Positions 1-6,881 of a stretch of 64,000 bases of DNA are shown piece after piece. The notes beneath the pieces were generated by a model that was not told the origin of the DNA, made no database searches, and was given only the letters and a program-made list of their open reading frames with translations. Every line of letters starts with the position of its first letter. The first letter of the stretch is position 1. The position numbers were made by a program, and so were the translations under genes. Source of the stretch: Pseudanabaena sp. M53BS1SP1A06MG (GTDB lineage: Bacteria; Cyanobacteriota; Cyanobacteriia; Pseudanabaenales; Pseudanabaenaceae); NCBI GenBank assembly GCA_020404105.1, contig JADBWH010000015.1:33785-97784 (forward strand). The letters run 5' to 3'.

Positions 1-285
1 GGTAGCCTAGCTGTAATTGGTCGCCATGAGGCGGTTGTGGACTTTAAGTTTATCCGTCTAAAGGGTTGGTTAGCGTGGTTTATTTGGACATTTGTGCATG
101 TTTATTATCTGATTGAATTTGATAATAAGCTTCTTGTAATGGTTCAATGGGGATGGAACTATTTCACCCATCGTCGTGGCGCAAGAATTATTACTGGTCG
201 ATACTTGCAGGTATTGGAAGAAATGGAAGGAATCCGCGCAGGTGGTCTTTCGTTAGAAGCAAGGGAACCAGTAGAAGTTGCCTAA
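1..285 (+). CDS. ndh: Type II NADH dehydrogenase (NDH-2), C-terminal part
   Basis: The reading frame is open from the window edge, so only the last 94 residues are present. They begin GSLAVIGRHEAVVDF and include the WLAWFIWTFVHVYYLIEFDNK stretch followed by an HRRGARIITGR tail. This is the C-terminal membrane-anchoring region typical of bacterial and cyanobacterial type II NADH:quinone oxidoreductases, single-subunit flavoenzymes that pass electrons from NADH to plastoquinone without pumping protons. The FAD and NADH Rossmann motifs would lie upstream of the window. The gene ends just before a bidirectional hairpin terminator shared with the converging Ro60 gene. Confidence 0.85.
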   Translation, partial: GSLAVIGRHEAVVDFKFIRLKGWLAWFIWTFVHVYYLIEFDNKLLVMVQWGWNYFTHRRGARIITGRYLQVLEEMEGIRAGGLSLEAREPVEVA

Positions 286-286
286 T

Positions 287-317
287 AAAAAAGGAGTCGC
301 TTTGCGACTCCTTTTTT
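287..317. terminator. Bidirectional rho-independent terminator
   Basis: A perfect stem (AAAAAAGGAGTCGC paired with GCGACTCCTTTTTT) around a TTT loop. It has an A-run on one side and a T-run on the other, so it can end both the NDH-2 gene from the left and the Ro60 gene from the right; it lies between their stop codons. Confidence 0.9.
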
Positions 318-318
318 A

Positions 319-1923
319 TTAGACTTCACCCATTGCTACCATTTGGATCGCACGGGGCATTGCAGGGTCGAAACCTCCCATATCCCAAGAATTAGGATCT
401 TTGGGATCGACTAGCGAAAGCTTGTAGGGAGCCAAGGTCACATAGATTGCTTTTGCATTAGCATTAACCTTGCGGCGATATTCTGCCAAAGCTTCACTAG
501 GATGACGACGACCTGCCCAAGATTCGGAATCAGTCCAGAAGCAGAACACATCCGCATAGAACTTATTCTTAATCGCCCAATCGTAAGCCACCGACGCATC
601 CGTACCACCGAAGTTTTGGCTTGATGCCTTTTGCATTGCCGATGTAAAGGAATCCTTTTTGGTGATTCCCAAATCGCGGAAGTCGGTTGCAAATCCACGG
701 ATCGCATAGTTGGTTTCCGCCTTCACCGTTGCCAAAGCCATCGTTGCCGCGATTTCGCAGCAGGTCAAGCCAATGGAACTAACGGTGTAGTAAGCCATCG
801 AACCTGACACATCGATCGCATGGAGGAAAGTCGCACCCGTAGGCGCGATCGCATCGAAGGACATTTCCAGAGCAGTTTCCAGAATATCGACAATGCGCGG
901 AATTGGTTGCCAAGTCTTTTGGCTACGTCCGAGCGCACCGCCCGATTGATAGGTCTTGAGAGCTTTCAAAACATCAATGGGGTGAATGCGTCCCTTCTTC
1001 AGGCGATCGCGACAGTTCAATACATTAGCAACATGCTTCAAGTTATCCTTGTTTTTCGCAGTCAAGACACCAAGTTCCGTCAAAGAACCAAGGTTCCGCA
1101 ATAGCGCACCGATGGGCATTTCGTTAAAGAGCAACTGCCATGCACGCACATCCATCTGTCCGATGGGAGCCGCCATTTCATGGGTGAGTTTACCCTTGGC
1201 GATCGCTTCATGGGTTTTGTCAGGGTGACGCTTGAGCCATTCATACCACCAGATTTGCGCTAGCGCATCCGATGGAATTTTTGAAGGAAGTTCATCCCAA
1301 CCCTGGACCACCCATTGATATAGCGCTTGTTGATCGTCGGTTGCAGGCTTGACGTGAAACAAACGCAACGCATCACGGTGCGAGAAGCCTTGCCGTTGTT
1401 GGTACTTCAGCAATTGGTAGGCTAGCGCATTGGTGTCGGGATTGGAGAGCCATGCCTTACCGCTTTCACGAATGACTTTACCGAAGCCACGCATGGACTT
1501 GGTGTAGTTCATCCATTCATAGAAGTGGCTACCTGTGCGGACAACTTGAGGAAAGATTTCCATGAAGTTCCGTTTTGCCGCTTGACTGTCACCCATCGAT
1601 AGCAAGACTAGAGCCAGAATGGGAGCGCTGTTATTCACCGCACGACCATCGCTAGCATAGAGAATTTCGCTCGCCACGCGAGCGGGATTTTCAGCAACGC
1701 ATTTCTGCACCGTATCAATGAAATCGGTGGACAGTTCGTGCTTGCCAGCGTAGTAGGTACTTTGAGCCGTACCAATCAGCAAGCAACGACGCAACATGCG
1801 CCAGATACCCGCATCAAAGGCAAAGCCACCCGATCGCCCTTGGATCATTTCGGCTTCACGACCTGCGATCGCTTGAGTTTGAGGAGTACCTTTGGGTTTC
1901 TGGAATAAGAATTTATATGACAT
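319..1923 (-). CDS. rsr: Ro60 / TROVE-domain RNA-binding protein (Rsr-like)
   Basis: A 534-residue homologue of the Ro 60-kDa autoantigen and bacterial Rsr, ring-shaped proteins that hold misfolded or structured RNAs and Y RNAs and assist their decay or maturation. Residues about 15-340 match the HEAT-like TROVE domain; residues about 360-534 form a von Willebrand A domain. A complete MIDAS is readable: DVSGS at 370-374, the Thr of NFGGTDAS near 440 and the Asp of FWTDSES near 466. Length is normal for the family. The start follows GGAG (GGACGGAGAATGTC then ATG). Immediately upstream on the same strand lie five tRNA-like RNA genes (1989-2965), the arrangement in which bacterial Y RNAs are found next to rsr. 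No rtcB or rtcA is visible nearby. Confidence 0.93.
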   Translation of the reverse strand: MSYKFLFQKPKGTPQTQAIAGREAEMIQGRSGGFAFDAGIWRMLRRCLLIGTAQSTYYAGKHELSTDFIDTVQKCVAENPARVASEILYASDGRAVNNSAPILALVLLSMGDSQAAKRNFMEIFPQVVRTGSHFYEWMNYTKSMRGFGKVIRESGKAWLSNPDTNALAYQLLKYQQRQGFSHRDALRLFHVKPATDDQQALYQWVVQGWDELPSKIPSDALAQIWWYEWLKRHPDKTHEAIAKGKLTHEMAAPIGQMDVRAWQLLFNEMPIGALLRNLGSLTELGVLTAKNKDNLKHVANVLNCRDRLKKGRIHPIDVLKALKTYQSGGALGRSQKTWQPIPRIVDILETALEMSFDAIAPTGATFLHAIDVSGSMAYYTVSSIGLTCCEIAATMALATVKAETNYAIRGFATDFRDLGITKKDSFTSAMQKASSQNFGGTDASVAYDWAIKNKFYADVFCFWTDSESWAGRRHPSEALAEYRRKVNANAKAIYVTLAPYKLSLVDPKDPNSWDMGGFDPAMPRAIQMVAMGEV

Positions 1924-1988
1924 GACATTCTCCGTCCCGTAAGGGAAAGTTAAAGAGAACTTCCTTCACCTCGACCAAAGAGAAGGAA

Positions 1989-2126
1989 TCGGCAGGGTAG
2001 GACTCGAACCTACAGGATCTTGCGATCGATTGAACCCAGATAACCCTCTACAGTTCGGTCTTTGCAGACAAGGGTTCCCATAAAGGCATTAAATCAACTG
2101 CGTCTACCAATTTCCGCCACCTGCCG
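1989..2126 (-). ncRNA. tRNA-like RNA A: Leu(UAA)-type tRNA with 53-nt insert
   Basis: Read on the minus strand: acceptor CGGCAGG pairs perfectly with CCTGCCG (discriminator A, no encoded CCA), D-arm GCG...CGC with TTGGTAGA, long variable arm GATC-GCAA-GATC, T-arm GTAGG-TTCGAGT-CCTAC. The anticodon stem GTTGA/TCAAT is split by 60 nt instead of 7. Removing 2088-2036 (53 nt) leaves loop TTTAAGT, anticodon UAA, and an 85-nt leucine-type tRNA. The insert holds GTCT-GCAA-AGAC (plus strand 2058-2069), the strands CCTTGTC and GACCGAA, an AACCCT/AGGGTT stem, and the shared motif AGGGTTATC. It is far too short for the classical group I intron of cyanobacterial tRNA-Leu(UAA), and sits at 36/37 rather than U34/A35. 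The first pair is C1-G72, unusual for leucine tRNA. Either an intron-bearing tRNA or a tRNA-shaped Y-type RNA serving the adjacent Ro60. Confidence 0.72.
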
Positions 2127-2190
2127 AAAATGTGAACATCTAAAAGCTAATTGCTAAAAGCTAATCGCTAATCGCCAAAAACTTTTAGAG

Positions 2191-2310
2191 AGGGTGGAAT
2201 GGGAATCGAACCCACATCTCGCGACAAAGGGGGGAGATCGTTAGAAGCGATAACCCTGAGTCTGCGTCCCTTACGGGCAAAGTGCGTTCTACCAGTTGAA
2301 CTATCCACCC
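2191..2310 (-). ncRNA. tRNA-like RNA B: Arg(UCU)-type loop in expanded anticodon arm
   Basis: On the minus strand the ends are tRNA: acceptor GGGTGGA pairs with TCCACCC (discriminator T), D-arm GTTC...GAAC, T-arm GTGGG-TTCGATT-CCCAT. Between D- and T-arms there are about 70 nt instead of about 22. They contain CTTTGCCC-GTAA-GGG, then ACGCAGA, then CAGGGTTATCG, a CTTCTAA loop (typical of tRNA-Arg UCU) and a CGAT return strand, then CCCCCCTTTGTCGCG. A single excision does not give a normal tRNA: about 32 extra nt precede the anticodon arm and about 15 follow it. The return strand CTTTGTC lies 3' of the loop, whereas in element D the same sequence lies 5'. Best described as a tRNA-shaped structured RNA; charging or decoding is doubtful. 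Confidence 0.65.
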
Positions 2311-2467
2311 CAAGATTGAGGGTAGAGCTAAAGAAGTAGAGATTTTGAGTAATGAAGTGCCACACTACGCGCAACACTCCATTAATTCTTTAGGACTACC
2401 GATTTGGAATTTTGATTTTGTGCTTTGTTAAAGAAAGATGGCAACCAGCAGGCAAAACCTCTAGTTT

Positions 2468-2629
2468 AGGAAGGGATGGGAGTCGAACCCAATCACCTCA
2501 TGGAGGTGATGCAACCAAAGCGATAACCCTCACCAATTCGTCCCTTGAATTAACGTGTGGTGCGAAGCACCACACATTTTTATCTTGGGCAAAGAGAAGT
2601 TTCGATTGCGATCGCATAACTATCTCTCC
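2468..2629 (-). ncRNA. tRNA-like RNA C, enlarged by an inserted hairpin, probably degenerate
   Basis: The 3' half is clear on the minus strand: CTTTGGT loop, stem-loop CACCTC-CAT-GAGGTG, T-arm TTGGG-TTCGACT-CCCAT, CCCTTCC and T. The core reads CTTTGCCC, later GGGACGAATTGG and GAGGGTTATCG as in element B. The loop of the CCC/GGG stem is expanded by the hairpin GTGTGGTGC-TTC-GCACCACAC, related to the dispersed hairpins of this genome. The proposed 5' half starts GGAGAGATAGTT and has a D-loop containing GCGATCGC; its acceptor pairs imperfectly with CCCTTCC and the T-stem has a T-T mismatch. It is therefore probably a decaying copy; the 5' boundary is uncertain. Confidence 0.5.
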
Positions 2630-2657
2630 AAAACATTACTCAAAATCAAACTCCCAA

Positions 2658-2782
2658 TTGACGGAGAGGGACTCGAACCCTCGACACTTGGCGTTTCAGG
2701 CGATAACCCTAAATCTGCGACCTTTGCAGGTAAGTGACGACAAAGGATGTTTTCAATGCTCTACCCACTGAGCTATCCGTCA
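2658..2782 (-). ncRNA. tRNA-like RNA D: Phe(GAA)-type tRNA with 52-nt insert
   Basis: The cleanest member. On the minus strand: acceptor TGACGGA/TCCGTCA, D-arm GCTC-AGTGGGTA-GAGC, then A26 and TTG; the frame resumes as GC-CTGAAAC-GCCAA-GTGTC and T-arm GAGGG-TTCGAGT-CCCTC. Removing 2753-2702 (52 nt) restores anticodon stem TTGGC/GCCAA, loop CTGAAAC with GAA, and a canonical 73-nt tRNA-Phe. Boundaries are unambiguous because flanking bases do not allow sliding. The insert lies at 29/30, inside the anticodon stem. It contains CCTTTGTCG, ACCT-GCAA-AGGT, CGCAGA and TTTAGGGTTATC. Pair T1-A72 and the lack of encoded CCA are noted. Intron-containing tRNA and tRNA-mimicking Y-type RNA are both compatible with the sequence. 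Confidence 0.75.
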
Positions 2783-2840
2783 ATGTATTCAATTTAAATT
2801 TTGCCGTAGGCAAAATTTAAAATAAGAGTTTTGATTTTGG

Positions 2841-2965
2841 GATAGGTGCTACTTGTTCGCAAGTAGCACCTATCTGGTAGCAATAACCCTGAATGCTTCA
2901 GCCCAAATAGGCAAGTCATTGCATAAAGGAATTCAGCAGTTTGCGAGGCTGCATCTCCTTTCCTA
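2841..2965 (-). ncRNA. tRNA-like RNA E, degenerate fifth copy
   Basis: On the minus strand it keeps the core of the family: ACTTGCC, TATTT, GGGCTGAAG, then CATTCAGGGTTATTGC, with GCAAT/ATTGC closing the core. The 5' side (GGAAAGGAGATGCAG...CTGC) is only vaguely like an acceptor and D-arm and lacks the GG of the D-loop. The 3' side has no T-arm; instead a perfect 15-bp hairpin with a four-base loop (2841-2874) begins a few bases after the core. It looks like a copy whose 3' half was replaced by a hairpin repeat, or possibly a differently built relative. It is the farthest from the Ro60 gene and would be transcribed first. Confidence 0.45.
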
Positions 2966-3185
2966 ATTGATATACAAATACTGGAGCAGTACTTGTAATC
3001 GCAATTAGACTAGGCGTTCTAAGCGCTTGAACCATGTTGCACTACATTTATACTACACGTACTACAAGAATGCAATAGCGATCGCCAAAAATGTTACAAC
3101 CTATTCATTAAGTAGTACATTGATGTAAATTATGCTCAAAGTGAGATGATTGCATTTCCTGTTCTCTGGAACTTTAGAGATAACT
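2966..3185. other. Divergent intergenic region between the RNA array and the nuclease gene
   Basis: About 220 nt without a gene. It should hold the promoter of the minus-strand RNA/Ro60 locus and that of the plus-strand nuclease gene. Several GTAGTAC/GTACTAC-like short repeats occur (for example TACTACACGTACTAC and AGTAGTACATTGATGT) and could bind a regulator, but none fits a site I can name. A TATAAA lies on the minus strand near 3045-3050 without a convincingly spaced -35. Confidence 0.35.
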
Positions 3186-4373
3186 ATGCTTGATTTACAG
3201 AAATTGATGGGACAGATGCAAGGGATGTCTGAACAATTGCAGAAAGAAGCTCAGCAATTGACTGCTAAGCTCGATCACGCAGAAACTTTATTTACTGAAG
3301 CCATTGCCAATCAATCTCATCTTTGTCAGCATAGTGAGCTATGGCGCGATCGCTTCATGTTTAATTGCGCGGAACCAGCAGAACCACTAAGGCAAATCCA
3401 GGCAATAGCACCTATAACCACACCACATATTGTTCTTGCTACCGATGGCTCACAGATTGCCCCTAGCCGCCATGAAATCGCCTATTGCTATTTGATTAAT
3501 ATCGGTCGAGTTGCCATTTACTATAATTCTGGCATTTATCCATTACTCGATAATGTTCCTGAAGTCTTTTATAAAACGGAAGATCTCTATAAAGCGCGTC
3601 AATGGGGAATTCAGACAGAACAATGGATGACCCTCAAGCGCACTGTTGCTGAGAATGTCACCCTCGCGAATTTAGCGATCGCTACAATAGCGACTTACCC
3701 TCAGTCACCAATACTCGCTTTTAGCGATGGAGCCTTAGTCCATTGGGAACTGGATGAGATTCCTGCCGATGCGCGATCTCAGCTTTTACCAGATATTCTG
3801 TCGGCATGGGATAACTTAAAAGCACAACGGATTCCTCTCGCAGGCTATATCAGCGCCCCACGCGCGGCGGAGGTAACTAATTTTTTGCGCTTGCAAATCT
3901 GTCCTTTTGAGCAACCCGATTGTCATACCCACTGTTCTGCAAAACCGCTAGATGCTGCACCCTGTAGCCAAATTCAACCCTTGCGCGATGGCACATTATG
4001 GAGTCGTTTATTAAAAGTTGGCGAATGTAGTCCTCTCTGGCAAAGTCAGGCGAGAATTTTGGAGGAATATGGCGAACATCAGATTTATTTTTGTTATCTC
4101 CATGTAGGTTCAGAAATTGCCAGAATCGAGATGCCCGCTTGGACTGCCCTTGATGCAGAAATGCGATCACAAGCTTTGCGAATCATTCTCGCCCAAGTCC
4201 AGAAAGGTTATGGCTATCCTGTGGCACTGGCGGAGGCACATAATCAAGCCGTAGTTACGAGTAGCGATCGCCGTCGTTTTTTTGCAATTTTAGAACAGCA
4301 CATGGTGAAGTCAGGTTTACGCAATATCACCACCTCCTACAAAGAATCTCGCAAGCGGAGCAGCATCGCCTAA
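3186..4373 (+). CDS. NurA-domain nuclease family protein
   Basis: 395 residues from the ATG at 3186; a TTG at 3150 would add 12 unconserved residues. The protein starts with an amphipathic coiled-coil stretch (about 1-45), then ATDGSQ with the candidate catalytic Asp near residue 87 and SDGAL near 181, followed by SAPRAAEV and a C-terminal YPVALAEAHNQAVV segment. This pattern is that of the NurA domain, a Mn-dependent nuclease fold that in archaea works with HerA in DNA end resection; cyanobacteria carry it without a linked HerA. A cysteine cluster (CPF...CHTHC...C) around 235-262 may be a metal site. It is divergent from the Ro60/RNA locus, so a link to RNA or DNA handling there is possible but only a guess. 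Confidence 0.7.
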   Translation: MLDLQKLMGQMQGMSEQLQKEAQQLTAKLDHAETLFTEAIANQSHLCQHSELWRDRFMFNCAEPAEPLRQIQAIAPITTPHIVLATDGSQIAPSRHEIAYCYLINIGRVAIYYNSGIYPLLDNVPEVFYKTEDLYKARQWGIQTEQWMTLKRTVAENVTLANLAIATIATYPQSPILAFSDGALVHWELDEIPADARSQLLPDILSAWDNLKAQRIPLAGYISAPRAAEVTNFLRLQICPFEQPDCHTHCSAKPLDAAPCSQIQPLRDGTLWSRLLKVGECSPLWQSQARILEEYGEHQIYFCYLHVGSEIARIEMPAWTALDAEMRSQALRIILAQVQKGYGYPVALAEAHNQAVVTSSDRRRFFAILEQHMVKSGLRNITTSYKESRKRSSIA

Positions 4374-4415
4374 GATGAAAGGAGTTTTACTTCTTTTATA
4401 GCCGCTTTAAATAGC

Positions 4416-4496
4416 GGTAGTGCTGCAAAGTAATTTTTTTAGTAATTGTGTTGTGGGCGCTTCGCGCCCACAACACAATTACATTGTATGAATACC
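4416..4496 (+). repeat. 81-bp hairpin MITE, copy R1
   Basis: Starts GGTAGTGCTGCAAAGTAAT and ends ATTACATTGTATGAATACC as imperfect terminal inverted repeats, with a central GTTGTGGGCGC-TTC-GCGCCCACAAC stem. It is flanked by a perfect 8-bp direct repeat TAAATAGC (4408-4415 and 4497-4504), the mark of transposition. The right end touches the coaBC stop codon: the G of its TAG stop comes from the element. Confidence 0.9.
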
Positions 4497-5713
4497 TAAA
4501 TAGCTTGTATCAGAAAATCTAACAATCGATGGGCAAGTTCTAATTTAGAGCAAAGTGGTGTGGAGAGAACATTACCATTTTGATGAATTAAGGTGGCTTG
4601 ATTAGTATCTGTACCAAAACCAGTTTGGGAACTATTCACCGCGTTAGCCGCGATCGCATCTAATCCTTTCCGAATTAATTTATCTTTTGCCGCAGTCACA
4701 ACTTCTTGATCTGTGCCAGTTTGTGCCGCAAAACCCACTAAGATTTGGTCAGGACGTTTACGACTAGCTAGATCAGCCACGATATCAGGAATATATTCTA
4801 GTTCAAGATTTAAGGGTAATTCTGATTTTGGTAACTTGTAATCACTGGTTATTTTAGAGCGCACATCACCAATTGCAGCAGCAGCGATCGTCATATCCGC
4901 AAAGGGAAATTCATCGATCATCGCTTGGTGCATTTCCGCTGAAGTACTAACTACTCGCACCGATGGCGTTACTTCTCCAACTGGAAGAGGGGAATTAGAT
5001 GTGGTGATGAGGGTAACAGTTGCACCGCGATGGATGGCAGCTTTAGCGATCGCTATTCCCTGCTTACCAGTTGATGGATTACCGATAAAGCGCACAGAGT
5101 CAATAAATTCGCGAGTTCCACCTGCATTAACTAAAATCTTTTTCCCTTTTAAATCCTGTTTACCATGAGTAAACAGAAAAGATTCGATATATTCCATAAT
5201 TATTTTTGGTTCCGCCATGCGCCCAGTACCCACAGCGTCACAGGCGAGAATACCATCCGTTGGTGCGATCGCTGCATAGCGAGAATCTTTTAATAATTTC
5301 TGCCAATTTTCCTGCACAGTGGGTTGTAGCCACATGGTCGTATTCATTGCTGGAGCAAAGAGAATTGGGCAACTGGAAGCAAGAACTGTATTTGTCAGTA
5401 AATTATCTGCCATACCATAGGCAAGCTTCGCTAAAGTATTTGCGGTCACAGGCGCAAGCAAAAATACATCAGCCCATTCTGCGAGTTCAATATGCAGGGG
5501 TCTTCCATTAGTTGGTTGCCAAAAATCAGCATCAGTATAAGCTAGTTGACGTGATAACGTGGCAAAAGTAAGGGGCGTAACAAATTCAGCAGCCGATCGC
5601 GAGAGGATCACCCGCACTTCTATCCCCCATTTCGCCAAGCTAGATACCACTTCACAAACTTTATAAGCAGCAATACCTCCAGATATGCCAATGAGTACAT
5701 GATTTACAGGCAT
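4496..5713 (-). CDS. coaBC: Bifunctional phosphopantothenoylcysteine decarboxylase / phosphopantothenate-cysteine ligase
   Basis: A fused CoaC-CoaB enzyme (Dfp) making 4'-phosphopantetheine for coenzyme A. The N-terminal flavodoxin-like CoaC half shows ISGGIAAYK, the APAMNTTMW substrate-clamp motif and the LACDAVGTGRM motif with its catalytic Cys; the CoaB half begins at KKILVNAGGTREFID and has the RFIGNPSTGKQG stretch. Length is normal (405 aa). AGGAG lies 9 nt before the ATG at 5713, so that start is preferred over an ATG 9 nt upstream that touches the AGGAG. The stop TAG uses the last base of an 81-bp mobile element; without the insertion the same codon would read TAA, so the protein is unchanged. 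Confidence 0.96.
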   Translation of the reverse strand: MPVNHVLIGISGGIAAYKVCEVVSSLAKWGIEVRVILSRSAAEFVTPLTFATLSRQLAYTDADFWQPTNGRPLHIELAEWADVFLLAPVTANTLAKLAYGMADNLLTNTVLASSCPILFAPAMNTTMWLQPTVQENWQKLLKDSRYAAIAPTDGILACDAVGTGRMAEPKIIMEYIESFLFTHGKQDLKGKKILVNAGGTREFIDSVRFIGNPSTGKQGIAIAKAAIHRGATVTLITTSNSPLPVGEVTPSVRVVSTSAEMHQAMIDEFPFADMTIAAAAIGDVRSKITSDYKLPKSELPLNLELEYIPDIVADLASRKRPDQILVGFAAQTGTDQEVVTAAKDKLIRKGLDAIAANAVNSSQTGFGTDTNQATLIHQNGNVLSTPLCSKLELAHRLLDFLIQAI

Positions 5714-5829
5714 AAATTTCATCTCCTAGGGAAAATCTATTTTTTAGTTAATTCGGTTTTTGGTAGAGTTGGTGCATCTAAAGGCTACATTAACTCTGCT
5801 GACGGTTAATCACTAAAAATTACTTAAAA

Positions 5830-6789
5830 ATGAAACTTGCATTTATTATCGATCCGATCGCTAGACTCGATGCCGCTCACGATACCAGTGTTGCCCTCAT
5901 GGAAGCGGCTTGTCGCAAGGGCTATGAAGTATTTATCACAGATATGAATACGCTCAGTGTTAGAGATAGTAAGGCATGGGCTTTTCTTCAAGCAACCAAG
6001 ATTCATCCTATTCCTCTTGTAGATGGCAAATGGCAAGTTCCACATCCTTGGTATGAAGTTGCTGAAGGATCATTTCAGCCCTTAGAGAATATGCAATTTG
6101 TGTGGATGCGTCCTGATCCACCTGTAACAACGGAATATCTCTATGCAACCTATATTCTCGATTATGTAGATACCAATAAAACCAAAGTTCTTAACTCACC
6201 ACAGGGCATTCGTGCAGCCAATGAGAAAATGTATGCGTTGCAGTTTACAGACGCAATCCCAAAAACGATTGTCACTGCCGATAAAGGTACAATCATCGAC
6301 TTTGTGAAAGCAGAAGGTAAAGCTGTGATGAAGCCCTTGGGAGGTAAAGGGGGTGAAGGAATTTTATTTCTCGAAGTAGGCGATCGCAATATTAACTCGC
6401 TAATCGAAATCAGTACCAATATTGGCAAAACACCTGTGATGGTGCAGGAATATTTGCCTGATGCTCAATTGGGTGATAAGCGGATCATTCTCCTTGATGG
6501 CAACCCCATTGGCGCAGTAAATCGAGTCCCCAAATCAGGAGAGTTTCGTGGTAACATGGCAGCAGGCGGTAGTGCTGTGCAAGTAGATATTACGCCTCGC
6601 GAAAGGGAAATATGTAAACAACTTGCCCCTACTCTCAAACGTGATGGATTAATGTTTGTGGGTATTGACGTAATCGGTGGCTATCTGACCGAAGTGAATG
6701 TGACTAGCCCCACAGGTGTCCGCGAAATTGATCGCCTCGACGGAGTTTCGCTCGGCGATCGAGTGATGGATTGGTTGGCAGTTTTTTAA
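5830..6789 (+). CDS. gshB: Glutathione synthetase
   Basis: A 319-residue ATP-grasp ligase that joins glycine to gamma-glutamylcysteine, the last step of glutathione synthesis. The N-terminus MKLAFIIDPIARLDAAHDTS, the HPWYEVAEGSFQPLENMQFVWMRPDPP-type substrate region (residues about 75-105), the ATP-grasp core with KPLGGKGGEGI near 170 and the C-terminal YLTEVNVTSPTGVREIDRL metal/substrate motif match the bacterial prokaryotic-type enzyme. Transcribed divergently from coaBC with about 115 nt between. No operon partner. Confidence 0.97.
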   Translation: MKLAFIIDPIARLDAAHDTSVALMEAACRKGYEVFITDMNTLSVRDSKAWAFLQATKIHPIPLVDGKWQVPHPWYEVAEGSFQPLENMQFVWMRPDPPVTTEYLYATYILDYVDTNKTKVLNSPQGIRAANEKMYALQFTDAIPKTIVTADKGTIIDFVKAEGKAVMKPLGGKGGEGILFLEVGDRNINSLIEISTNIGKTPVMVQEYLPDAQLGDKRIILLDGNPIGAVNRVPKSGEFRGNMAAGGSAVQVDITPREREICKQLAPTLKRDGLMFVGIDVIGGYLTEVNVTSPTGVREIDRLDGVSLGDRVMDWLAVF

Positions 6790-6881
6790 TTTCACTCACT
6801 TCAAAACCTAGCAATCTTGACTAGAGTTAAAATAGGGTTAGAACATCTACAGCAAAACTTTCAGTTACATTTCTTTTACCT

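Noticed and set aside
2036..2088. Group I intron in the Leu(UAA)-type gene
   Set aside because: 53 nt cannot hold the P3-P8 core, and the position is 36/37 instead of after U34.
2168..2377. Minus-strand open frame over RNA gene B
   Set aside because: The codons are simply the tRNA-like gene translated; no coding signal.
2412..2771. Plus-strand open frame over RNA genes C and D
   Set aside because: It lies antisense to two structured RNA genes, has tRNA-derived sequence and no family resemblance.
1989..2965. T-box or tmRNA explanation for the tRNA-like array
   Set aside because: No Stem I or terminator/antiterminator as in T-boxes; no tag reading frame or SmpB-type tmRNA layout; five independent acceptor/T-arm units are seen.
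3110..3130. LexA box AGTAC...GATGT near the nuclease gene
   Set aside because: The right half-site does not fit RGTAC-NNN-D-GTWC; spacing is wrong.
319..4373. RtcB-type RNA repair operon
   Set aside because: No rtcB, rtcA or rtcR sequence in the window; only the Ro protein is present.
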